Below are positions 1 to 10,199 of a DNA stretch of 64,000 nucleotides, piece after piece; the stretch's first letter is position 1, and every line of letters begins with the position of its first letter. Made by a program: the position numbers and the translations under genes. Location of the stretch: the NCBI GenBank assembly GCA_029962745.1, contig CM057157.1, positions 2,319,083 to 2,383,082 on the forward strand, in the 5' to 3' direction. This stretch comes from Echinometra lucunter (Eukaryota; Echinodermata; Echinoidea; Camarodonta; Echinometridae). The notes below the pieces were generated by a model. The model had not been told where the DNA came from. It worked only from the letters and a program-made list of their open reading frames with translations, and did no database searches.

Positions 1-168
1 TCGAAAAACAGACGACAAAATTGCCTTAAGCGAGATTTTTTTCAGTGTCTACATGAGAGAATTTGCTCCAACATAATTCCTAGCACCCGGGACCGTTGGT
101 CTGACTTCCGAATGGTTTTGTATCTGGTCTAATACGGTAATGACAGTGTTAGTGTTAAATGTAATATT

Positions 169-520
169 TTTTTTTTTTTTTTTTTTTTTTTCAATTCAAT
201 TCAATTCAATTCATTTTATTCAATCATTTAAAAAATCAATATACAAAGCAAAATATATACAAAATCATACTTGAATGTACTACAGTATAGATTAAATGAT
301 TAGGGTGCCCCTAAAAGCAAAAGCTTGATGAGTGGGACACCCAATACATATATATAGATCTATATATAAACGTACATAAAAGTGAAAAGGTAACAATAAT
401 AAACACAAACAATACATAGGAAAATAAGACGGTAAACCTACAGGGGAGGGGGGGGGGGCAGGGAAAGGGTGTGGAAATAAAATTTTGTGATTAGTTGGCA
501 TACATAATTACAAGTGAACT
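169..520 (-). repeat. LINE-like 3' tail (decayed), minus orientation
   Basis: A poly-T run (169-191) is followed by four tandem TTCAA pentamers and then AT-rich sequence. On the minus strand this is a 3' end finishing in (TTGAA)n plus poly-A, the usual look of truncated non-LTR retrotransposon tails in invertebrates. No reverse-transcriptase coding sequence remains. Positions 1-168 and 520-784 show no gene or clear repeat. Confidence 0.4.
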
Positions 521-904
521 TTTAAGTTTTGTTTTAAATGCAGTAACATTTGTGCTAGAAATTACATTGCAAGGGAGGGAATTCGATTAAAGTTAGAATA
601 GACATGATAGAAATGTACGACGATAGCTGGGACAAAATTACTTACAAAATTGAAAATCTAACGAACTTACCCTGACTTCCTTTTTTTATTGACAAAACAT
701 TTTAATTATGAAGACCAAGAAAAGAAAAACTTACAATTACACACTGTTCGACGGGCTGGAGTACGCTATAATGCGCGCTAAGCAGCCGGCCAACCTTTGC
801 AGCCAACAACAAGCCAACCCACATTCCAGCCCACACTAGTTTATATCGGATACAAGATTATGTGTATATATCTGGATTGTTTCTGCCTCAGTTACTGACA
901 AACT

Positions 905-2010
905 TTTTTCTGAGGGGTACCACCTATTTCAATCCTTCATAGTGAAAATGTAACTACTGGTCAAGTTTTTACTAGCCCCACCCCTATATTTTCCATGTTA
1001 TCACGGTCTGAAGGAGAAAACCCGGAAAAGGGGCATTTATAAGCACCACCGTTTGGAGGAAAACAATAGATTGTTCCTGGAAAACCTATGGGGTGTTTGT
1101 AGGTGGTACCCCCTCTTTCAATCCATCATAGTGAAAATGTGACCAGTGGTCAAGTTTTACTAGCCCCACCTCCTAGATTTTCCATTTTATTAAGGTTTTC
1201 AGGAGAAAATTCGGGGAAAAAAGCATTTATAAGCACCATATATGAACAACGATTGGAGGAAAATGGTAGAATTTTCCTGGAAAACCTTTGGGGTGTTTGT
1301 AGAGGGATACCCCCTCGTCCAATCCATCATAGTGAAAATGTGACCAGGCTAGAGCAGTTTTACTAGCCTCACCCCCCAGATTTTCCATGTAACATTACCG
1401 TCTTGAGGAGAAAATTTGGAAAAAAAGAAGCGTCTGTAAGCATGATAAGAACATTGGAGGAAAACGGTAGATTGTTCCTGGACAACCATTAGAGCGTTTG
1501 TAGAGGGGTACCCCCTCTTTCAATCCATCATAGTGAAAATGTGACCAGTGGTCAAGTTTTACTAGCCCGAACCCCTAGATTTTCCATGCTACATTACGGT
1601 CTTGAGGAGAAAATTCGGAAAAAAAGGAGCATCTATAAGAACACCGTTGGAGGTAAAAGGTAGATTGTTCCTGGAAAACCTTCGGGGTGTTTGTAGAGGG
1701 GTACGCCTTCTTTCAATCCATGATAGTGAAAATGTGACCACTGGTCAAGTTTTACAAGCCCCACCCCCTAGATTTCCATGTTTTTTCGGTCTTGAGGAGA
1801 AAATTCGGAAAAAGAATTATCTATATAAAGCATGATAAGAACATCGATTGGTGGAAAATGGTAGATTGTTCCTGGAAAACCGCGTTTGTATGGGGGTAAC
1901 CCCTCTTTCAGTCCATCATTGTGAAAATGTGACCACTGGTCAAGTTTTAATAGCTCCACCCCCTAGATTTTCCATGTTATTAAGGTCTTCAGGAGAAAAT
2001 GACTTCATGA
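905..2010 (+). repeat. Tandem array of ~195-bp unit, forward (about 6 copies)
   Basis: Six diverged copies begin near 914, 1104, 1301, 1506, 1697 and 1890, spaced 190-205 bp. Each has the same order of blocks: GGGGTACCCCCTCTTTCAAT, a near-palindrome TGACCAGTGGTCA, GCCCCACCCCCTAGATTTTC, GGAGAAAATTCGGAAAAA and TTCCTGGAAAACCTTTGGGG. The short reading frames in this block are by-products of the repeat. Confidence 0.85.
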
Positions 2011-2039
2011 CTCTGCTCCCTCCTACAATATGAATTTAA

Positions 2040-2470
2040 TAACTCAGTACAAGCCTAAAAGACACCTACGTTCTTCTCAATCTTCCCTTTTGGTAATCCC
2101 CAAGACACGGAGCTCTTAGGGGGATAGAGCCTTCTCTCATTCTGGCCCTCATCTTTGGAATAGGCTCCCTCTTGAAATAGTACCCTATCAAACCTCAGTG
2201 ACTTAAAGCTGCCCTCAAATCTCATCTCTTTTTGAATGGATCCCCTTAATCTTTGACCGCTATCATTTCCTTGAATTATGTTGATTTGAATGTACCTCAG
2301 TTTAGGATTTTTCTCTCCATACTTAAATTTGTAGTGTATAAGAATTCATTTTTCCCATATGTATTATTCTCGATTGTCATGTGTAATTTTGTTGAGCGCC
2401 ATGAGCGTCAAGACCTGGCGGGTACCGGCGCTATATAAGCATCGATATTATTATTATTATCATTATTATC

Positions 2471-2500
<30 letters not shown>
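2040..2500 (+). mobile_element. Decayed non-LTR retrotransposon (CR1/L2-like) 3' end
   Basis: A broken frame near 2157-2230 reads LWNRLPLEIV and then, after a stop and a frameshift, KAALKSHLF. This matches the C-terminal signature of CR1/L2/Jockey-type reverse-transcriptase proteins. Downstream is a LINE-type 3' end (GGCGCTATATAAG) and an (ATT)n/(ATC)n tail to about 2502. It lies inside the left arm of the fold-back element. Confidence 0.65.
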
Positions 2501-2501
<1 letters not shown>

Positions 2502-2502
2502 A

Positions 2503-3226
2503 AATTCGGGGGGAAAAGCATTTATAAGCACCATTATACGAACAACGATAGGAGGAAAATGGTAGACTTTTTCTGGAAAACCTTTGGGGTGTTTGTAGAG
2601 GGGTACCCCACTACAAAGACCCCAAAGGTTTTCCAGAAACAATCTACCATTTTCCTCCTAACGGTGGTCATATAGATGCTTTTTTTCCCCGAATTTTCTC
2701 CTCAAAACCGTAATATGACATGGAAAATCTAGGGGGTGGGGCTAGTAAAACTTGACCACTGGTCATATTTTCACTATGATGGATTGATAGAGGGGTACCC
2801 CTCTAAAATACTCCAAAGGTTTCCCAGGAACAATCTACCATTCCCCTCCAATCTATGTTCTGATCAGGCTTCTAGATGTTTCTTTTTTTTCCCTAAATTT
2901 CCTCCTTCAGACCGTAATAACATGGAAAATCGGGGGGGGGGGGGGTGGACCTAGTAAAATTTGACCAGTGGTCACAATTCTACTCTGATGGATTGAAAGA
3001 GGGCGTAGCCCCCTACAAACACCCCAAAGGTTTTCTTGGAACAATCTACCATTTTCCTCTAAACGGTGGTCTTATAGATGCTTCTTTTTCCGAATTTTCT
3101 CCTCAAGACCGTGTTATAACATGTAAAATCTAGGGGGTGGGGCTAGTAAAATTTGACCACTGGTCACATTTTCATTATGATGGATTAAAGGGGGGTAACA
3201 CTCTACAAACACCCCAAAGGTTTTCC
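2503..3226 (-). repeat. Axis of the fold-back and reversed ~195-bp units
   Basis: A partial forward unit (2503-2609) runs straight into its own reverse complement at about 2609, giving a hairpin with roughly 80-nt arms. Reversed units follow, with GGGGTGGGGCTAGTAAAA blocks near 2733, 2940 and 3135. The array stops at 3226, where the composite insertion begins. Confidence 0.8.
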
Positions 3227-3890
3227 CTCTGGCGTACTGGAGGGGGGGGGGCTTGGATGGGGGGCGTAAGCACGCCCCAAAATAAATTTCAACCATGGTT
3301 TATTTTCAATTATATTAGTGATATCACTCGAATTTCATTACTTCTCCCTGGACTCCGGTCCCTTTCTGTTGTTAAGTAACGCATTCACAATTTCCCAAAT
3401 AGCATGCATAGCAAGGCAGAAAACACGCATAATATCAATACTAATGTGTTTTATGATATAAAACACTTGTATGATCTGTTTATCTGACAGTGGATTCATA
3501 CTTTGAAAATGAATGTTCTTAGATTTACCAAAACTAGACACGGGCTTTAATTTTGTAGTGCCAAATAGTGTTCTTTTACAGAGTTGCAAACCATCAATAC
3601 TGCAAAAGCTCCTTTACGATGGGAGTGCACTTGCGTAGCCAAGGGGGGGGGGGTGAGGGCGATGGGGGCGGTCACCCCCTCCAAAACGCCAACAAAAAAG
3701 AAAGAATAAAGTAGAAGGAAAAAAGCGGGAGCGAGAAAAGAAAAAAGGTAAGAGAAGATAAGAGGAGCGGGAGCAGACAAGGAACAATTCAAAGAAACGT
3801 CGGAGCTTCCGCGCTTCGCGCGGGAGGGGGGAACTCCCAAAGATTGAGCCCCCCCCCCCAAAAAAAATATTTTGGCTCATTACGCCACTG
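3227..3890 (+). mobile_element. hAT-type MITE, left copy
   Basis: This 664-bp element runs from CTCTGGCGTACTGG to GGCTCATTACGCCACTG. The middle holds G-runs, an AG-rich block (3690-3780) and C-rich sequence. It is about 90% similar by eye to 8268-8965. Confidence 0.75.
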
Positions 3891-5780
3891 CTTTCATCTA
3901 TTCTCTCTGTACACGTACACGATCGCCACGTGCACCGCTGTACGTGGTAGGCATATATAGGCGTAGGAGATCGAGAGCTGAAAACAGAGAGATTCATATA
4001 TCTATGGCGCTGAAACGAAACCTAGACTTTGAAACCAGCACGTTTGATGCAATTAATCGAAAAACTGCCTAGGCTAAGGTGTAAAACGGAAACACGCTGC
4101 CTGGCCCTATAGGTGACGGTAGTTAGCGAGTGCCACACCCCCTTCCCAGCAGACCTGCTCAGCCATTTCGCTGTCCTATATAATGCCCCGCCCCTAGGTG
4201 GTCAGCTAGGTGGCGGCAGTCAGCTAGGTGGCGGCAGTCAGCATAGGCTGGCGCAGGATGCGTTGCGCACCTCACTCTGCCCAATTTTTATCCATTTTCA
4301 TTTCCCTCTGTAGTTTTTTTCTCCTGCTTCTTTCCCTATTTTTTCACTACAGCCCCAGCTATAGAGATTTGTTCTTGTATTTCCTCGAAATCCACTCACT
4401 ATTGCATGGTCCTGAATGAATCTGTACTAAAGAGCCTATAGACGTCTAGGACAAAAGTATTAATACGGAGCCCCACTAACGATCCATTGTTAACCACAGG
4501 TGATTCGAAATGCCTACGCCTTCTTAAAGCTACAATTCAACTTTTTGAAGACTCCATGAAATGTGACTATAAGAGTGGGATTGTATTACCAAATGTTTGG
4601 CAGAAAAGGTTGGCAGAAATTAATTTGCTTACGAATTAATGCAAGCTAAATTATACCAACGTTCATCGAACGAATTTTTGCATGGTAAAATGTAAAATTT
4701 ATTGAAATTTTTTTCTTTTGTTTAAGGTCCTCATCAAAGGGACATGAGTGTCAATCACCTTCAATACATTATCAAAAATGATGAATAAGTTGATTCATAT
4801 ACACAATCTCATATTTTATTCTTGCCTTTTAGTATTCAACTGCAAGTCGAATTCGACGAAAATTCAAACACAAACGTCCAAATGTTAATTGTACGACGCT
4901 GTGTGAGAGCTGTAATCTTGATCGCACTTTCTCGATCCACCGGTTCGTTTTATTCCAAATCATTCTCCCCTGCTGTGTTTAATGTGATGCCCGATACCAC
5001 ATTTCCTTTTCATGCGTTATAAATGCTTATGACATACAGTGAAATTCACTTACATGCATAGTATATTGGACTTTCGTTTGATTTTGGGAAAGAAGGATCA
5101 TCCCCTTAAAATGCGAGTATTATTACTCCGTCAAGAAGGTCTGGTTATAGAGCCTCTACCCATCTGTTTCATAAGGAATTTGGCTATTACAAAGAGTGCA
5201 CTGTCATCCAGCTCTGGTTCATTTCAGTCCAATTACAGCTTTTTGTGCTTTGAAAATACTGTACGAGTAAAAAGGATAAAAGCACTATATACTCCGCTCA
5301 AACTTGACGGATCAAAGCCCTTTCACTAAGGCAACAACATGACGTTACTGAGAGCTTAAAATAACATTGGAATCCTATTCATCAGTCATGATTGTGGAAG
5401 ACGTACGAGCTTTGGAGAGAAGAGGTGCATTGACTTTTCAGTACAATAAGATGTCTTGAAGATATGAAAGACTGGTTTGAATGCCTTTAAGCTTCACTTT
5501 GAAAGACACCTTCAAAAGCCGATTTATCTTTGGTATGTCACTGAGGCATTGATGTACGGTAATACAAAAAAAAACATACAAATAAAACAAAAAAACATGC
5601 ATGTGTCCTTAAATTAGGTACATGCTACGTTGGGATTGTACAGAAAAGAAAATTCATTTTTTCCCTTAAGAGACATTTAATATGACAGAGATAAAAGTGT
5701 ATGCTCGTCGGTGTGAAACACTCTTTTAGATCGCGAGTGGCGCAAAATGGATGTATTTGAAAAGTCATCACAAATCGGAA
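3891..5780. other. Passenger DNA of the composite element, no gene seen
   Basis: This unique-looking AT-rich stretch has no supportable exon. The only small-scale structure is a tandem 18-bp repeat (GCTAGGTGGCGGCAGTCA, about 2.5 copies at 4204-4243). Frames here are short, lack splice context and resemble no protein I recognise. Confidence 0.5.
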
Positions 5781-5789
5781 AGAATAAAG

Positions 5790-6960
5790 GGTGCCAAAAT
5801 AACCTGCAGGCTAGTAGAGGGTCAGCATAGCCCTCGCATCTCTCGAGCGATTGACTCGAAATGTGGAGATTTCGCTTCATGGGTTCGAAACCCATGAAGT
5901 ATTCATTTTTGTTTCAGTTCGGTTTTTTTCTGTTTTGTTTCTTTATGTATCATTATTTTTTTTTTCATTAACGGATGTTTTCGTATGCCCCAACTTAAAG
6001 TTTAAAAAACAGTGTGAAGTTATTATTTTGGGTTTTTGCGGCAGTCATTGCAAACCTGCTAACAGGAAAAGATAAAGGGTGAAGATGAACTGAAAGCTTG
6101 CATGCGGTGAGGCAACGTGTACCCCTCTGTACAGAGCGATTGGCTCGCATCTCCTCGACAAGGATATTTAGGGTTCGGTGCCCAGGAAGCACCTGTTTTT
6201 GTTTGAGTTTTCCATTTTGTTTCTTCTTTTCTTTTTTTTTTTTTTTTTACTAACTGATTTCATTTTTGCATGCTCCGAACTTTTTAATAAAAAATCCCGA
6301 CGTAGTAAACTGTATGTGTAATAAGGTTATTATTGGCTTTTTTGGGCCGCAGTCATTTTCAAACAGGAAAGGATAAACTGGAGGGTGGTAGTGAGGCAGC
6401 GTATAACTCTCTGCATAGAGTGATTGACTCGCATCTCCTAGCTTGATGGAGAGATTTTGGGTTCAAAACCCAGGAAGCACTATTTTTGTTTGGGTTTTTC
6501 CTTTTGTTTCATTTATTTGTTTTTCAGTAATTGATTTCTTCCCAGCATGCTCCAAAACCTGCTCATAAGAAATCTCTATGCCGCAGACAGTACGTGTGAG
6601 GTTATTATTTTGGCCTTGTGGCTGCAGACATTGCAAACATGAAAGGATATAGCGCAAAGATGAATTGGAGGATGATAGTGAAGCAGCGTACAGCCCTCCT
6701 TAACGGGGAGATTTTAGGTTCGAAACTTATTAAGCGCGAATTTTAATTTTTTGTTTCTTTCTTAGGCTTTGTATTTGTTTCTTTCTTTGTTTCTTTTTTT
6801 TTTTTTTTTACAATGACGGATGACTTTTTCGCATGCTCCAACTTGCTAATAAAAGATCACCATGATCACCATGCAGCAAACAGTATGTGTGAGGTTATTT
6901 TTGTGGCCTTTGGGGGCAGTCATTACAAACAAGAAAAGATAGAGAGTACAATCTCAACAT
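5790..6960 (+). repeat. Tandem array of a tRNA-derived SINE-like unit (4 copies)
   Basis: Four copies about 280 bp apart, with box-B-like sequences near 5882, 6170, 6452 and 6718, each carry a tRNA-like segment. It reads GAGCGATTGACTCGCATCTC, then a B-box-like GGTTCGAAACC, then AGCACxTTTTTGTTTG with a long T-rich tail. The third copy has GGGTTCAAAACCC and the fourth GGTTCGAAAC. SINEs are normally dispersed, so a head-to-tail array of whole units is uncommon. Confidence 0.65.
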
Positions 6961-8267
6961 TAAAAGGAGAATAGATAAGAATTTATGATTATCGTTACAA
7001 CACTGTTTACATGTCAGCGTGAGTTGTAAGTGCGAGCGAACTTTGGGGGAAAATGAAAACATTTTCATTGCTGCAATTTAGGGGCAATGTACGTTCTTAG
7101 GAAAGCTTTATTCGTTGTATCCCCAGCTCTTGCCTCCTCCTGTTCCATGCACGGTTTCACCCTGTAGTCGTATCAAGAACAAGGTATTCTGTTATTAGGC
7201 CTATTTGAAACGAAACTTCTGTGATTCTTCGGAGCTATACACATTACCAAATGAGAAGAGGAATAGTTAAAAGAGGGGAAATGGCACAATAAGAACGAAA
7301 AAGGAACATGCATTAGATTTTAAGGAGCACTTATCGAAAAGGGAATTGCAATACTCAAAAGCGAAAAGGGGCACTTACAATAAACTTGGACGCTCATAAG
7401 AAATAAAAAGGGGCACTTGTCAGGTTTAATGGGGGTGAAATGTCACTTACTACAAAGCTAAGTGTTGTACCAAATTTCAAAAAGGCAGTAATGCCAGAAT
7501 GAAAAGGTATACATGTACATGTGCTAACTTATCAGCGAACAAAAGGGCACTATATTGGGCGCTTACCCGGGGGGGGGGGGGGTACTCGACCCCAAAAGTG
7601 GTAGGTATGTGCCGCGGACGAGACAAAAAACGGGGGCTTTGGAACGGGCTTATTGTAAAAAGGAGGGTCTTCGGAACGGGCTTCGGAACTACAAATGTTT
7701 GTGAAAACGGGGGTCTTTGGAACGGTTCGCCCGCGCGTCACGAGTGCGTAAATATGTGTATCCCTATGGAACGGGCATACGTGCATGCAGCTAGCCCGGT
7801 TGCGCTCGTGCAGTGCTAGAGGCGATGGTCGGAGGGTACAGCGCGAGCGCTCTGCGAGCCGCTTTTCACTAGAAATGCAGCTCATGAGTGCCCCCCCCCC
7901 CCCGGGGGGCGCTTATACCGAATTTACAGGAGGAACGGGACATAATTTACTAGCCAGGAAAAGGAGCAATTCATCAGAAGTAAATTGGGGCATGTATTCG
8001 ATTTCGAATGGGGAACCTGCCCAAATGGAAAAAGGGAACTTATCAGAGATGTAAAGGAGAATGCACTTTTAGAACGAAAAAATGCGCAGTCAAAATCGGG
8101 CACTTATACCTTTCAATAGGGAGATTCATTAGAAATAACAAGGATTCACTTGTCGGAAGGGAAAAGAGCGCTATGGGGAAAAAAAAAGAATTAATGTAAG
8201 GATCACTAATCTGGTGTAAAAGTGGAGCAATTTAGGGATTTATTTAAGAAAGCTGAATTACCTGAGG
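6960..8267. other. Passenger DNA, low-complexity G runs, no gene seen
   Basis: The stretch holds repeated motifs such as GGAACGGGCTT (7635-7790), a poly-G run (7569-7582) and a C-run followed by a G-run at about 7891-7908. Overlapping frames on both strands here are artefacts of G/C-rich repeat sequence. Confidence 0.5.
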
Positions 8268-8965
8268 CACTGGCGTACTGGAGGGGGGGGGGCTTGGGGT
8301 GGGGCGTCAGCCCCCCCCCCCCCATAATTCAACCATTGTTTATTGTCAATTTTATATTAGTGATATCACTCGAATTTCATTACTTCTCCCTAGACTCCCC
8401 TTTCTGTTGTTAAGTAACGCATTCACAATTTCCCAAATAGCATGCATAGCAAAGCAGAAAACACGCATAATATCAATACTAATGTTTTATGACTCTTGGT
8501 TTTATCTGTTTATCTGACAATGGATTCATACTTTGAAAATGAATATTCTTAAATTTACCAAAACTAGACACGGGCTTTAAGTTTGTAGTGCCAAATAGTG
8601 TTCTTTTACAGAGTTGCAAACTATCAATACTGCAAAAGCTTCTTTACCATGGGAGTGCACTTGCGTAGCCAAGGGGGGGGGGCGATGGGGGCGGTCACCC
8701 CCTCCAAAACGCCAACAAAAAAAAAAGAAAAAAGTAGAAGGGAAAAAAGCGGGAGCGAGAAAAGAAAAAAGGTAAGAGAACATAAGAAGAGCGGGAGCAG
8801 ACAAGGAACAATTCAAAGAAACGCCCCCTCCCGCGAAAAAGCTCCGTATCGTGAGGGGGGGGGGGTACCCCGGCTCGGTCGCTACACTCCCTCAGGGTTG
8901 GTCGCTTCGCTCCTCGCAAAAATTGAGCCCCCCCCTCCCAAATATTTTGGCTCATTACGCCACTG
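8268..8965 (+). mobile_element. hAT-type MITE, right copy
   Basis: This direct copy of 3227-3890 begins CACTGGCGTACTGG and ends TACGCCACTG, followed immediately by the GGTTTTCC target duplicate. It differs mainly by small insertions and deletions in the homopolymer runs and by an extra GC-rich patch around 8825-8925. Confidence 0.75.
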
Positions 8966-8973
8966 GGTTTTCC

Positions 8974-9950
8974 AGGAACAATCTAACATTTCCCTCCAAT
9001 CGATGTTCTTATCATGCTTATAGATGATTTTTTTCCGAATTTTCCCCTTCAGTCCGTAGTAACATGGAAAATCTGGGGGTGGGGCTAGTAAAATTTGACC
9101 AGTGGTCACGATTTCACTGTGATGGATTGAAAGAGGGCGTAGCCCCCTACAAACATCCGAAAGATTTTTCAGGAACAATATACCATTTCCTCCAATCGGT
9201 GGTCGTATAAATGCTTTTTTTCCCCCGAATTTCCTCCTGAAGACCTTAATAACATGGAAAATCTAGGGGGTGGGGCTAGTAAAACTTTACCAGTGGTCAC
9301 ATTTTAACTGCGATGGATTGAAAAAATGGGTACCCCACTACAAACACCCCACAAATTTTTTCAGGAACAATCTACCATTCTCCTCCAATCGATGTTCTTA
9401 TCATGCATATAACTGATGCTTCTTTTTTCGGAATTTTCTCCTCAAGACCGGTACAACATGGAAAGTCTAGATGGTGGGGCTAGCAAAATTTGACCAGTGG
9501 TCACAATTTCACTGTTATGGATTGAAAGAGGGCGTAGCGCCCCTACAAACATCCGAAAGATTTTTCAGGAACGATATACCATTTTCCTCCAATCGGTGGT
9601 CATATAAATGCCTTTTTTTCCCGAATTTTCTCTTGAAGACCTTAATAACATGGACAATCTAGGGGGTGGAGCTAGTAAAACTTGACCAGTGGTCACATTT
9701 TTACTATGACGGATTGAAAGAAGGGTACCCCTCTACAACCTCCCCAAATTAAGGTTTTCCAACAACAATCTACCATTTTCCTCCAATCGGTGTTATAATT
9801 GCTTCTTTTTCGTAATTCTCACCTTGAGATCATAATATAATGGAAATTTGAGGGTTTTGACTACAAAAACTTGACTGGTCACACTTTCACTGTTATAGAT
9901 TTAAAAAATGATACCCCCTTGGAAACACCCCGAAAGGTTGTCCAGTAACG
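8974..9950 (-). repeat. Reversed ~195-bp tandem units, right arm of the fold-back
   Basis: About five reversed units of the 905-2010 array continue the series broken by the insertion. GGGGTGGGGCTAGTAAAA-type blocks recur near 9075, 9270, 9470 and 9665, and a more diverged unit lies at 9730-9950. Confidence 0.8.
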
Positions 9951-10106
9951 CTGGCATACACAATCTTGGATTTAAACAATCATAATCTCGTATCCGATAT
10001 AAAAATAGTGTGGACTGAAATTGTGGGCTGGCTTGTTGTTGGCTAGCTTATTGTTGGCTCCTACAGTACAGGCGCTTGCATGCTACTCGACTCGAGTATC
10101 GCAATC

Positions 10107-10199
10107 ATGGCAATGAGGCAAGAAGAAATTGACAAGGAGCAGCTTCTTCTGTATCTTCGAGGAGAAATTCCGTTTGAGCAGTGGGTTCAAGGACAGCAG
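10107..10199 (+). CDS. GTF3C3: GTF3C3 coding exon 1 (start codon choice)
   Basis: The ATG at 10107 opens 31 codons, ending in phase 0 at a GTAATA donor. The peptide contains EQLLLYLRGEIPFEQW, which aligns with the vertebrate GTF3C3 N-terminus (a short Leu/Tyr helix followed by a Phe-Glu-Glu motif). A second in-frame ATG lies two codons later. The next in-phase exon found is 15.6 kb away at 25782, and the whole 7.4-kb transposon lies between them. The 5' UTR must cross or start within the right end of the fold-back element, which ends about 45 bp upstream. Confidence 0.8.

Larger units (their letters stand above)
3227..8965. mobile_element. 5.74-kb composite hAT-type insertion bounded by two direct MITE copies
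   Basis: The segment is flanked by an 8-bp direct duplication, GGTTTTCC, at 3219-3226 and 8966-8973. Removing 3227-8973 restores the ordinary ~195-bp repeat consensus (CCCCAAAGGTTTTCC followed by AGGAACAATCTA), so this was one integration event. The ends are CTCTGGCGTA on the left and TACGCCACTG on the right, a match to hAT-type CAGTGGCGTA termini. Each end belongs to a complete MITE copy (3227-3890 and 8268-8965) in the same orientation, with about 4.4 kb of passenger DNA between them. The inner MITE ends share no target duplication. No transposase gene is visible inside. Confidence 0.7.
785..10060. mobile_element. Fold-back element with tandem-repeat arms, interrupted by later insertions
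   Basis: The outer ends, about 785-900 and 9955-10060, are inverted copies of each other; both carry GCCAACAACAAGCC and TATATCGGATAC motifs on opposite strands. Inside them lie arrays of the same ~195-bp unit, forward on the left (905-2010 and 2503-2609) and reversed on the right (2610-3226 and 8974-9950). The symmetry axis is near 2609. Leaving out the later 3227-8973 insertion, the arms are about 1.8 and 1.7 kb. Long inverted arms made of tandem repeats are typical of Foldback/Galileo-type DNA transposons. No transposase is seen and I found no convincing target duplication. The right end lies about 45 bp before the GTF3C3 start codon. Confidence 0.65.

Noticed and set aside
7499..7885. Overlapping frames of 106 and 111 codons on both strands
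   Set aside because: They are driven by G-runs and short GGAACGGGCTT repeats; no homology or splice context.
3227..8965. LTR retrotransposon with ~0.68-kb direct terminal repeats
   Set aside because: The repeats lack TG..CA ends, there is no primer-binding site or gag/pol coding, and the target duplication is 8 bp with hAT-type CAGTGGCGTA ends.
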